A stretch of DNA of 64,000 bases from Lineus longissimus. Taxonomy: Eukaryota > Nemertea > Pilidiophora > Heteronemertea > Lineidae. Every line of letters starts with the position of its first letter. Positions within the stretch are counted from its first letter, which is position 1. Position numbers and translations under genes: made by a program. A model generated the notes under the pieces. That model saw nothing but the letters and a program-made list of their open reading frames with translations, was not told the origin of the DNA and did not search any database. Shown here in pieces: positions 24,696 to 39,600 of this stretch. Where the stretch lies: NCBI RefSeq assembly GCF_910592395.1, contig NC_088309.1, positions 28,708,599 through 28,772,598 of the forward strand, written 5' to 3'.

Positions 24696-25242
24696 TTGTA
24701 CACTTCACATGACATGACATACATGTATGTCTTCGCTCATTTCCTCATCTGTTAAAAGTTACACCAGACACCACTTACCAGTATAAGACTAACAGGCAAC
24801 ATTTGATTGGTGCCAGTGATCAGCAGAAAACAACAAAAGAAGTCGAGACCTCGTCGGATGAGTAAAAAAATAATACAGATGAATCATAATGATAATTGAC
24901 CATCTCCTTGCAACCTGATTGTAGCAGTCAATTCCCCATTCTCCCTTACCCAACAGTTGGGTAAATGGGTACTTTCAAACTTATAAGTAAAGATTGTGGG
25001 AGTTCTTCTCGAAGTCAATTTCTATCAAAAAATTGTTTTGTGGCCAAATAATTTTGGCACTTTTACACTACTGGACATCCTCGATAGCCCAAATCTCTTA
25101 ACAGCCCCAATCCGGCCCAAACAGCCCCAATCCGGACCAAACACATGTTTCATGGACCCTGACTTGCCGTCAGTTAAAACATTTCCCCTCCAAAATGTAT
25201 CATTCCATAAGACGCGCCTAATCTTGAGTTCTCCACCTTGTC

Positions 25243-26729
<1,487 letters not shown>

Positions 26730-27693
26730 TTTGAGTTTTCAGATGACACACTGCCATCTGTGGAGTGATCGTAAAACTAAAAATATTCCACCTCAACACA
26801 AAACTCACTTTTTCTTCTTCATTTTATGTTCTAAAGATGTCTGATATGTACTAAGCTTAATCAATTGAAATTATACATCTGAAAACATTACATTTAACGA
26901 CAGATAGAATGAAGAGACTTTAAAAGGAATCAATATTCCTCGAAATTTCTCTTTTCCATTCAAGATGGCGCTGCCCTGCTGAGAGATTTTATCGATATTT
27001 TTTTGAAAAAAAGTAGATAATAAGCCTTGTCGAAGATTTTAGAAGGATATATGAAACGGAATTCAGTAGTATAAACATTACTCTTTAAACTTTTGGAGGT
27101 GATTATGCGTGTCCTTCTTTTTAAAAGGATTATCTTGCTTCTCAAATGGTCGCTGGTGAGCCCTCATATTCTCTGTATATTTTTGTGTACAAATGTACAT
27201 GCTGTACATACTTGTGTACAAAATGTACGTGCTGTACATTTTGTGGGTACAACCGAAGGCTGAAACCTAACCAACCTGTGCAGCAATGGTGTTTGCAATC
27301 ATCAGTATCATATTGAACGTTGGGATTCACCTGGTCTAGACATTTTCTTGGACTTGGTAGGCCCTACATGTTATTTAGAATTGATTTATATATACTAAAA
27401 TATGCAACATTTTTGTGAGTTCTGGTCAAAAGGATAAAATTGTCAAAATTCATGATCTCTCTGGCTCTCTCATTAAAAAAAAGTAGTTTGTTCACATTTG
27501 GCTATTTTTGAAATTCTACTTACTTAACGTAATCAGTGAATGCCACAACGTTGGAAACAAAAGGACATCCATGTCTCTGTCTACATTATGTATTTGTGGC
27601 TGCTGGCGAATTCGATTAGAGATTTTCATTCATATCAAATCAACTTAATTTTCAGACTCTACTCATATTGGCATTGTATAATAACTTACAACA
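26730..27693. promoter_or_regulatory. Divergent promoter region of AK6 and IPO11
   Basis: The two start codons face away from each other across 964 bases, with no other gene between. A YY1-like motif lies at 26961. The downstream part carries TGTACA-rich words (27186-27240). The position of each transcription start is not visible. Confidence 0.5.
26961..26974 (+). promoter_or_regulatory. YY1-like site
   Basis: CAAGATGGCGCTGC fits the YY1 core AAGATGGCG found just downstream of many animal housekeeping transcription starts. The location between two divergent housekeeping genes fits. There is no experimental support from the sequence itself. Confidence 0.45.
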
Positions 27694-30600
27694 ATGGATC
27701 CTCAGAGTGCAGGACCTCACGTTTTGGAAGCTCTCAAGTGTGCTTGTAGTCAAGACACAAACATCTTAAAACCAGCTGAACAACAACTCAAGTCGTGGGA
27801 GACAGAACCTGGGTTTTACAGCATTTTACAGGTAAGTGAAGGCTGCAAAAGGGAACCATGTTACCCGAGTCTCTTCTCTTGTACTCTTGTCAACAACTCA
27901 TCATTTCAACTTGAACTTTATGGGTTTCGCCTGAGTGCATGCACTTCAAAAAATTCTAAGCGTGTGGAGACTAAACAATGATGGGATTCCAGGCTGAGTA
28001 ACCTCTTTGGATTTAAACAATGGTGCTTTAATTGCAGTCTGTCTATTTGGACCATTCTATCGACACCAACATTAGATGGTTAGCCGTTGTCTATTTCAAG
28101 AATGGAATTGACAGATACTGGAGAAAAACAGCACCAAAGTAAGATGATATTATGCTGTGAGAGTCCTTGGCTATTCATAAGTATCCCAATAAATCCCAAC
28201 AACTCGATTGGCAAGCTTTTTAAATAGATTGTTATTGTAAGGCAAGTTTGAACAAGTACGATTGCTTACAAAGAATAATTTGTACCAGTCTTTGTTCTAT
28301 TTTTGCCTTTTTTCATTGTAAAATGACTTCCTTTTCCTATAATCTGCACTCAGTGTAGGGCCTTAATGTGTATGCTGGTGTGTGCTAAGAGTCCTCGAAA
28401 TATGACAAAAATCCCAAATGGACTCAATGGACAAAGTCAAATATTATGATGGTGATGAGTTTAGTCCAAATCTCCAACTTATTAATCCATCTTCATTCCA
28501 GTGCCATTCAGGAGGAAGAAAAGACCGCCCTCCGACAGAAAATGATTGGGAACTTCCTTGAACCTGTACCCCAGGTAAACCTCTGTCATCATATTTAGAA
28601 GTTATACAGTGGAACCTCCCAGTGAAATCAACATGCCTTTTTAAAAAGCCAGGTGTCAAGGTCAAAAGTCAACTGTGAAATACGTGTGTTGGTTGATGTA
28701 ATTGAATCATTTAAAGAATGTTATTTCAGGGGTTGACCATCTCATCATTCACTTTTCAGATCGCAACACAGCTTGCGGTGCTCATAGCCAAGGTTGCCCG
28801 CGTCGATTGTCCCCGGAACTGGCCTGAGCTGATCCCGACACTCCTGGAGGCCGTCAAACAGGAGAATAATCTCATTTGTCTCCGTGCTCTCCTCACACTC
28901 CATCACGTCATTAAGATGCTCGCTTCAAAACGCCTATCATCTGACCGCAAACTATTTGAGGAGGTTGGTATCATGTTTCCATAGTGTTCAAAGTGCTAGG
29001 ATGTATGATAGGTTTGATTGTTCTCATCTTGAGATGTTTAAGCCAGTAAGCGGTCATAGTGGACTGGAGATAGTTTCCTAATAAACACAACTTCATCTTC
29101 CATCCTGAACAAAGATTTCAGCTTTGAAATGTTGTTGTTGTCTTCCAGTTGACGTCTAACATCTTCGGCTTTGTGCTCAATCTGTGGAACACGCACTTGA
29201 CTCACTTCTTTCAACTGGTTCAGACCGGAAGCAAAGACAACATGGCCGCCATGATGAAATGTATCGAGTTTGCTACGATCAGTTTAAAAGGTAAGATGAA
29301 TGTGTCGTTATTCAAGTTGTGCATTTGATTATCTTTTGACAATGAAACAATGTAACATCTCCTACTCAAATGATTTGAATGGCTTCTTTTCAGTTCTGAG
29401 GAAGTTGTATGTGTATGGTTTCCGTGAACCGCGAGAGGTTGAAGAGACGATCACACTTCTAACCCTGGTGCTGGAGAAGATGTCTCTGTTCCTTGAAGCG
29501 AGTAAGGTTTTATGTCTGTTTTCATAACATCTCTACAAGAGCTTAACATCTAGAAATCACAGAACAGTTTGGAGCAAATGGGGTTTATAGATCGAATGAC
29601 TCAGCCGGAGGATTCAGTTGCAAGCGACAGATGAGTAAGACTGCAAGGTGTTTGTTTCTGAGAGCAAAGACACAAGGACTCTTTGTCCTGCAAACCTTAA
29701 CTGTAGGAAGAACCTGAATTGTTTGAACCTCTTTTCTAGAAAATTCAATGACAGCAATCAATGATGGACTGCTGGAGAGCCGGGAAAAATATCTTATATT
29801 GTTGTCCAAAGTGGTAAGCAATTCTTAATCACCATTATACTAATAGTAGTCATGTTCCATGCTGAGATGACTTAGTTTACGGTGTGCATGTTGGCGAACA
29901 CATATCCTATATTTATACATTCACAGTCATTAACAACTTGATTTCATCCAATCATTGATTCTATATTTCTGTTTTTCACAAAGTTTGATTCGTTGATGTG
30001 TTCCGTTGCAGTTGCTCGATGCCCAAATGAACCAACCTTTGTCTTTCATTCCCTTCATCCGGCCCTCTCTCGAGCTTCTCATCCGCTACAACTTTACGCC
30101 AGCTGGCGAAGGTATGTTCATCTCCCTTGACTCAGAAGCCTTATCTTTGATATTGCTTCTGTGATTACTCCACACATCTTGGATTAGGATTTCAGTAATG
30201 GCCGCCTGTGTTGGCAGGTGTGGAATGACACCATCAATCAATCTAGTTCTTTGTCTGTGCAAGAGTCTACCAAGATCCATCCATACATCTATATTGCCAT
30301 TGATGAAGAACTTGAATATACCATATTCCTGTCACTTTGTTTATTGATTGTATTCTTGCAGGTTGTCTTTTTGAACGCTTCAGCGTCAACTCATTAGTGC
30401 TAATTAAGGATATACTGCGTTCTGATCACTACCGACCTGCAAAGACTATAGAAGGTAAGTCAACAGATCATCATCACTGCAGTTGGCTGGAGGAGGAGTT
30501 GCCCACTCGACTCCAAGCAAGTGCCAATAGCTCAAATTCATTTTAGATTCAGATCTAGAAATGGAGCATACACAGTCTTACACATGAGTCAAGTTGATAT

Positions 30601-33600
30601 ATGGGTTAGGTCTTTATTTTGATTTCGACTGATTTTCTAGAAACCAAGAACCGTGATACAATAGAAGCCTATAAGGTAAAGATGGATGTCTTCTCCGCTG
30701 GCACGCTGGCCGAGATGGTGCGGGTATTGATCGGCAAGTACTTCCTCTACACAGTTGATGACCTCACACAGTGGGAGGAGAGCCCGGAGGAGTTTGTCTC
30801 AGATGAGAGTGGAGACTCGTGGAAGTATAGCTTACGGGTGAGATTATCATGGCCATCATGTCACGTTTCCTATTGAGCTTCTCAGCTTACGGGTGAGATT
30901 GTCATGGCCATCATGTCACGTTTCCTATTGAGCTTCTCAGCTTACGGGTGAGATTGTCATGGCCATCATGTCACGTTTCCTATTGAGCTTCTCAGCTTAC
31001 GGGTGAGATTGTCATGGCCATCATGTCACGTTTCCTATTGAGCTTCTCAGCTTACGGGTGAGATTGTCATGGCCATCATGTCACGTTTCCTATTGAGCTT
31101 CTCAGCTTACGGGTGAGATTATCATGGCCATCATGTCACGTTTCCTATTGAGCTTCTCAATCAGTGGAGATGAATAACATCTCGTAAATAAGGTGGTTTT
31201 AAATCTATAGAATCAACTGTGCATTCTAGTCACAAAAAGACCACCATTTGACTCCCTAGTTCCTGCTTATAGTCCCCCTACAAGTGATGTGTGGTGACCA
31301 CAGTGTCCTGGGCTGGTGGTCTGTTTCTATGATAGGTTTGGCTCATGTGGCTTGTATGTCAATATTTCCTTTTCAGCCCTGCACAGAAGTGCTCTTCCTG
31401 ACCATGTTTAAGGAGTTCAAAGAGATGCTGACTCCTGTTGTGATGCAACTCGTGAAGGAATCTCAAGCACCCATTGACCCTAACGATCTGAATGCGTTGC
31501 TGAAGAAGGATGCTGTTTACAACGCAGTTGGATTGGCATCGTACGAGCTGTATGATGAGGTTGACTTTGACCAGTGGTTCAAGAGCTCATTGATTCCAGA
31601 CCTACAGAGCACGGGGCGGATGTAAGTAGAGTGGAACCCCGGTTACAGGAATATTCATGGGACCGAGGTTGAATGGTCGCGAAGTTGAAAATCAGGGGCC
31701 AAATGCATGATTAAGTTTTCTGCCAAAATTGTTGAACTTATTCATAATTTCTGAACAATTTCAAAGCCAAAAAAAGTTTTGGGCTGATGATGTTTCTTCA
31801 TTTTGCAAATCACATGATTTTTTGCAGTCGGTACCCAGCATGTCTAACACTGATTGATCATGCTTATATGTTATTGATGTACCATTGATGAATTAAAACA
31901 TATCTGCGCCCTCTATTAGTGTGCATTTGTACCTTTCAGGGTGAAGCTGGTGAAGAGACGAGTGGTGTGGCTCATCGGCCAGTGGGTCAGTGTCAAGTTA
32001 TCACCGTCATTAAGACCTCTGCTCTATGAGAATCTTCTGCCGTTACTGAAGGCAGAAGAAGATTTAGTGGTCAGGATAGAGGCTGCCAACACATTGAAAT
32101 CATATATCCTTTTTGTGACGATCTTTGACCAATCTTCCATCATAGAATGGTTCCTCTGTAATCACCTCATCTGCATCATGACTTAACACCGTACTCGCAG
32201 GTCTTTAGTGAGATTGAGACAAAGAGAATCTGACTTGATTGTGGTGAAGATGATGTCAACTAAGTGATGTTGTTATCATCGTGTAGCTGTTTTGAAAGCT
32301 TTACCAAACTATTTCCCTTAATTCCTCTTCACCTGTCGATGACTTTGAATTCAAAGTAGAAGTGTTCATGCCAGTAAGTATTCATTCTCATATTTGATAT
32401 TCAAAGTATTGTTTCTCTTGACTAACTCCCAAATTTCTACCACATGCAGCTGAGTTGAGTTCTTCTAGTTTCCTGTTGGTTTGATCTACATTAGTTCTTA
32501 CACAATAAGCATTGAAATTTTTCGACACTTTCGTAGCGGAGCAGGTTTTATTTGTGACCATTGGACATCTATGATCTTTCTCTTCCTGTTCTCTTCCAGT
32601 ATTTAGACACCAGTTTTGGTCTCCTGTTCCAATTACTCAAAGAAGTGGTGGAGTGCGAATCAAAGGTGAGGTTCATTGCTTGTATCTCACCTCCTACAGT
32701 GAGCATCCATGACAAGAGGATCAAAGCTTTGTTTTCATGTGAAATGAGGACTTTCAGGACATGGGAACTTCTTGGTATCCTGGTGCAACGCGTATATTTG
32801 GAATTTTTTCAAAGTCATCATTCACTGAGAACATGGGTAAACTTTTTGATATTGGGTTGAACCTTAATGTCTCCAACAGATATTCCCTATTAATCTTTCA
32901 TCTGTACTAATATCGACATGTTTTATCATTAGATGCAAGTTCTTCATGTGATGTCATTCCTAATTGAGAGAGCCGAGAGGGAGATAAAGCCATTTGCTGG
33001 GTCGTTGCTGCAATATCTACCTCTGTTATGGAGGGCGTCTGAGGAACACAACATGTTACGCTGTGCTATTCTCAGCACACTCATTCATCTTGTAGAGGTA
33101 AGCTGGCAAGTCCTGTCATAGATATCATCGTAGTTCTTCACTTGATCATCGAGAATGGAACTCTCATTTGTAGTTACCTGCTGTCTCTGCACCAGTACCT
33201 CTGAGTGTTCCTATTGCCTTACCATCAGTAAGGGATATGGTTGTCCACAGGGATGACCTTGAGATCTCCAAGTGGCCGCATCAATCCTTCATCACTCTCC
33301 ATCACTTCCAGGGCCTCGGCACGCTGAGTGTGAATGCGCATGACTTCCTTTTACCTGTGATACAGCTTAGCACAGACGTCACCCAGGAGCCACACGTTTA
33401 TCTCTTAGAAGACGGCTTAGATCTGTGGAGGACAACATTACATCATTCTCCCATGATTACACCAGGTTTACTAGAGCTTTACAAAAACATGCCTGAGTTG
33501 CTGGGTAAGTGATGTGTTTTCTTCAGCATAGTCAAAATGATGAATCATAAGCAGCACTCAGGAGTTTCTGATGCGTTACTCTAAACAGCTAAACCAGGTG

Positions 33601-36600
33601 ACTCTAGATATCTGTCTCTCCGGAACCATAGGAATCTAAAGGTAAACAAGCCTGATTCGAGGAGAACTTGACAAGTATATATCATAATCAAAACTAATCG
33701 CAGCTTATTATTTTCAATTCCAGAACTAGGCACTGAAAATTTGCGTACGTGTCTCAAGATCATTGAAAGTTATCTCTACCTCAGCCCGAAGGAATTCCTC
33801 GGTGCATATTCGGCGTCATTGTTGGAGTCATTGAGGAGCCTCACCACGGATATCCGCCCCGAGGGCCTCGTCATGGTGATGAAGGTGAGTCAGGAAACGG
33901 TACTCTAGCTTGGCCTGGATGTCACCTGAAATGGATGTCATGTCATGACCTTCTTGACCAGGTCGTGTCTATTCTTTATTGTAAGAGTTGGGACTGTGAT
34001 GACACTTCAGTATAATGCCAACTCCAACAGTTGTGATAAAGCTGAGAGATTGTTCTGATTTCTTACAGATCGTCGAGCTTGTGTTCCGTTTGTTCCCAGT
34101 AGAGGGCGCCCAAATATTCCAGTCTTTGCTTCCATCGGTGCTACAAAACATATTGGAGAAGGAGGTGGGTTTATTCCAGAGAATGTCTGTCAATCTTTTG
34201 TACGACACATCTCTCAGCCCATTTTTTCTCTATGGAACACTTCGAGTATACCATCTCTGTGCTGCCCAGTGTCTACAAGGTCTGGTCACATGACATGGAC
34301 AGGTCAATCTCTGGGAGAACAAGTTGACTTTTGACAGAAATGAGAAGTACTGTTGATTCTCATCCAGCCCTCTAGATGGCACTGTGGTGTGTGCTGGACT
34401 TCCAAATGTCATTCAGGTAGTAGGCACCTGGGAGAAACCCGAGGACACCAGTCCTCAGCCTCCAGGGTGAATGAACAATCCCCTGTGTTACCTGATGTGA
34501 GCTGCTAATCTCTCTTTCCAGGAGTATCCCATTCTGATGGCCGTCTACTTATCAATCACGGCAAGAATCCTATTACAAAATGCCGAGTTTTTCTGGCAGT
34601 TCATCGAGCAGTTTAGTCAAAGCCATAACGTAGATGTAAGTATAGGATTGAGGAGCAACGCCGATATTAATGAGTAAGAATGATTTGATACGCTCCATCT
34701 ACATTTAGAACTCAGCCCTTCAGAAATGAAAGATTGTGCTTGGCATTCAGGATTTGTGATGACTTCTGTAATTCTCTCTGCCTTTCTAATGTGCCAGTCC
34801 TCTTTGTTTTAGTCTTACACGACCCTGTCGTCATTATTCGACACATGGTTAGACAGAGTCGACAACATCATCCAACCTGAACGACGGAAGCTGACAGGAC
34901 TCGCTCTTGCATCAATTATTACATTAGATCTAAAGTAAGTGTTCTGTCACACAGCCTATAACATGTTGTGGTGGACAACTGAGAAGAGGAACCCTTGGTT
35001 TGGCTTAGAATCTACTTGTCTCTGGGTCTTCTGGTGTTTGAAATGATGGCCTACGAGAAGGATGTCTTCCCATAAAACGTGTCATTGCAAAGCAAGCTGT
35101 TGGTGACAGAGGCCAAGCGGTGTGGCACCAGCGCCCATCTCAAGCTGAACGACTGACTGATGGTTGAATATCTCTTTCAGTGTGGTGCTGGAGAAGTTTG
35201 GTGCGATCATGGCCATCTTGGTGGAAATTCTCCATGACGTCTGCCGATTGCAGGATGAAGGAAACTGCATTCAGATTGAGTGAGTACATGTTTATTATCT
35301 ATAAAAGCATGCAGACTGTTTCAATCAGTTTCAGCTCAGTCAAAGATAAAAACAAAACCTTTCTCAAAAGGTGGTAATTTTACATAACATAAAAGGCTCC
35401 AGTCTCACCACAGTTTGTTTTCAAGTATGTGAGTCCATGCAGGGCAAAGTGAGGTCAGTTCACTGTTCAAGCCAAGGACATTACTCCATTACCTCTCTGA
35501 TGTATTGGGCTATGTTGTGGGATTACCAACAATGGAGTGATTGTCAGCTGGGGGTAGGAAGGTGCTTGTGATTGAATGCCCATTGTATTGTGATTGGCTC
35601 ATTGATCTCACTCTTCCCTGCATGGAGTGTGTCCAACCTTGAATCAACCTGAAATGATTCGGTGGATTACTTGGTATTGTCCCCTGATTAGCCTGGCACT
35701 TGAATCAACCTGAAATGATTCGGTGGATTACTTGGTATTGTCCCCTGATTAGCCTGGCACTTGAATCAACCTGAAATGATTCGGTGGATTACTTGGTATT
35801 GTCCCCTGATTAGCCGGGCACTTTCAATCTGTCGTCGATTTATGACGTGGTCTGGCAGTTGTTTGTTATGTTCCCTGATTGTATGAAATACCTGTTTACA
35901 TTGTAGTTCAGTAGTATTCATCACTTTGGAATATATCTTTGTCATTACTATTGCCAGAAGGGAAGTAGCCTTGTGCTCCTTGACCTTGACTAAGGTCATT
36001 ATCTGTCGGCCTTCGATAAGGTATTGGTTCCAAGTAATCACCCTCATCGTGAATACTGCTTTGAGAATAATCACAGCTTGAAGGATAAACATCTTTGTCA
36101 ATAACACCACTCAATGGCGTCTGCTCAGAGACAGGTGGACTGATATGACCTTGACCTCTGACCCTAGGTCTACCGTCTGCCTGATGATGGAGCATGTTCA
36201 GTTTCATCCCGTAGTCAACTGGTTTCTGAAAGCTGCTGTGCTGAAGAGATTCATACAAGTCCTGTTTGTTATTTTCTCTGCTGGCGTCTGCTTCCTGATC
36301 GAGAATCAGTTTGTTAACCATATTTTCAAAATCAGAATGACCTTGACCTAGATTTGATAAACCTTGAGCAGGAGATTGGACAGATGATTCCTCGTGACCT
36401 TGGAGGACCTTTCTCTGACCTTGAGGGAGAGGAATGCCATGATTGTTTTCATTGTTCACGACCTGATTAGCACCATTGTTAACAGCATCTGCTTCTCTCA
36501 AGGTCATTGCTTCATCTTGTCCTTGACCTTCATCCACATAATCATACTCATCATTCTCCATAGAGATTCCTTCATCATATTCATAGATGACTGGCAGACT

Positions 36601-39600
36601 TCGACTCTGCAGACGCACAATGCCTTTCTCAACAACCTCCACCACTTCCCCGTGACCTTCATTGAAGTCAACGTTATCATAATCAAGGTTACACTCCCCC
36701 TGATTACTAGCCTCAGAACCATTGTCTACAATATTACCACATCCCTCACTGAATTCAACATTGTCATACAAAAGACCGAAATCTGCATTGGTGAGATTGT
36801 GGCATTGAGGTTGGCGATTGCCCATCCCATCGTCTGGTTCGACTGGGAACTGTGACATCAGCTCCTCTCTTCCTAAACCAGTAACGAGGTGACCATGGTT
36901 CTCCTCATATTGCACATTGTCGTACACATCGTCACATAAAACCTCGGGTTCACTTTTATTCAAATGCGTCTGCCAAGATGTCGGAGCCTCACTCTGATTG
37001 CTTTCCTGATCGCCACAATTGCCGAACATCATGTTATCGTAATCGCCACAGTCTGCCTCCGTAGGTGTTGTATTGTGGTGATAGAGAGCTGGTATATCAA
37101 CTCCTTCTAACACTGTACCTGGATTCTTGTTCAGTTTTGTCCGTGGGATTGTCAACTTCCCGTCGTCATTAGTGACGTAAATTTTCAAAGAGTTATTTTC
37201 CACCATAACGTATTCGCCGCTGGTGTTAAGATTGGAGCTGTTACGTGAATCAAGAGAAGCTCTTTGACCTGAGGAGGTCAACGCTTCATTCACACTACAA
37301 CAGTCTGTGAGACTACACGGCTTTCCGCTGCTCCTGGCACTACCTGGTCGCAGATGACACGTGTTCTGCCCATCTTGGGTGTTGCTTGGATCAGCAGCAT
37401 CAACATCTCCTGCGTTCATCTCAGACACGTTAGTCTTTTGATTGCTGTTTGGGTTGCTTGGTTTCTCGTTACGAAGCTGGTGCATCTCGTGGGCTCTCTG
37501 AAGATACTCCGGACCAATCAATGTAGACTTCCGACGTTGTTTCTGCCGCCTAAAAGAAAAGGAAGTTGTGTCAAAAATATATCTGTCTTCATCCTCTCAA
37601 GGATTCCTCGCATGCCACTCATGCTCCATAGTTGTCTAGGGTTGTTGGTCTGCCATGCACACGGAATCTTGATTCAATGTCTCGTTCAAAGGAAAAGACA
37701 GGTGTTTGTCTTTTTCCTAATCGTGTTGCTGGTAGGATATTGGTGTACCGATATATAATGTGGTCTTACCTTCTAATGATGCAGATGATGATGATGACCA
37801 GTAGAATCACTGCTGCCACACTCGAGGCAATTATCACTGGGAGGAGCCAAGTGTTGCATGCGTCAACTGGGAAGGAAAATCATGTAAAACTTATTTGAAG
37901 TGCACAAGGTGAAGCACACTTTGGCTACTTGGTGCAACCAGGAACAAGCTGCAATCAAAGCTCAGCTCTCCAGTCCTGGGTGTATGTTTCATGCTTCTAT
38001 CATGTATCTCATCAAGTAGTGGTGATATTACCAAATACATTAGTACATAAGTACAAATACATTAATAATATAAACAAGCCTGCTCCTGGCTTATAGAAGT
38101 CATGCCCAGTCGGCATCCCGCCTCGGCCTATTGCACTTACCACTTTCTCGATGACTACTTACCACATTCATAGATGACATCAAAGTAGTAACAGTTCTCA
38201 TGTCCTTGGAGCTTCTTCACGCGACACCTTGACTTACAGCTACAGTCCTCCATGAATATCTCCACGGGTCTCAAGCTCGTGCAGTTCTGTGTTGGCTGAC
38301 ATCCCACCTCGTTACGGCACCCAGCCTCATTCTGACATTCATCTGGCAGCGTGCGAGCAATAGGTGTCTCCTTGAAGGATATGACCTGCTCGCCACAGTC
38401 AATGATATGATTACGGCATGTCCTCTCATGATTGGCCGCTGAAATGAAACTTGTTTGTCATAATACATAATGATAATAAACACTTTGCATGCGTGTTCCT
38501 TGGGCCAGTTCCCTGGTGATGTCTTGTTCCACTTGAAAACCTGATGAGAACGTGTGTGTGTGCCCTGTGTTTGTTATTGTTGGCCTGTCTCTTGTGTTTT
38601 AATCCCATTCAGATGCATGTGCAGTGCACATGTATAGATGCATCAATACCATTCCCTACAGACTGTGTCACCCCCTGCTCTAGGTATCTTAGTAACTGGT
38701 GATTGGTGACACAGCCGGATGATCTTTAAATTGCTATGATAATTAGTAAACAATATAAATATTAATTCCTGACCCAAATCATCGACTACCCAGCAGCGGT
38801 CCAGCCAAACATCAATCTTTGTCTCTGTTTTTTACTTGCATCAGTTTTGTGAAATGCTCCAATCACGAGTCTGAAATCTTCGAAATGACCCTGCACGGGT
38901 CTATGCCAACCAAAACACCCCCTTGGCTGTGACACATCGTACAAGGATGCTCTTCATATGGCATGGCGTCTAACCCCCGTAAATGACTTCAACTGACAAT
39001 ATAGTTGGGTTGTTCCTTTATGCAAACCTAAATTCTGATCTTTCAAATTCCATATTTCAACATTGCGCATTTCCGTGGCAAGAAGTCTTCTGATTTCCTT
39101 ATCTCACCAACCCATATATCCTCGAGAATGACCTCATTTCACGGGATCAGGAGTTATGCAGGATGTCGCAGATCATACATCAGGATGTTGAAGTCACTTT
39201 TCTATTTAAAATTGTAAAAAAGCAGCTGGCTGAGGTGGAGTATTAAATCTTCTAAAGTCAGTTTCAGATGTGGAGCAGATGTTACCACTGATCCATCAGC
39301 CAAGTTTCAAACTTTGTTATAGGCTGGCGGTGGTGTGAGCTCAATTCCAACCAGACCAGTATGTGCCATTAGAAACACAAATGGCATGTCAACTCTCATC
39401 AGGTCGCTTGCAATTTGCATGATATTATGATCCTTGGAATCTGGTCTGCTATAAAATAAGTGACTCTAGATCACATTTTTCCATGCCTATTCATGCTAAT
39501 TGGTCATCCACATTATAATCACCCATATATTTAGCCATGTTGATGAGGTCTGACAGGAAATGAGCACTATTGATTGGAAAGAGGTCAGTTGAAATTTGTG

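Noticed and set aside
36394-36855. A 153-codon plus-strand frame
   Set aside because: It is the antisense shadow of the nested receptor's large last exon. Its hydrophobic content comes from reverse-complemented acidic codons.
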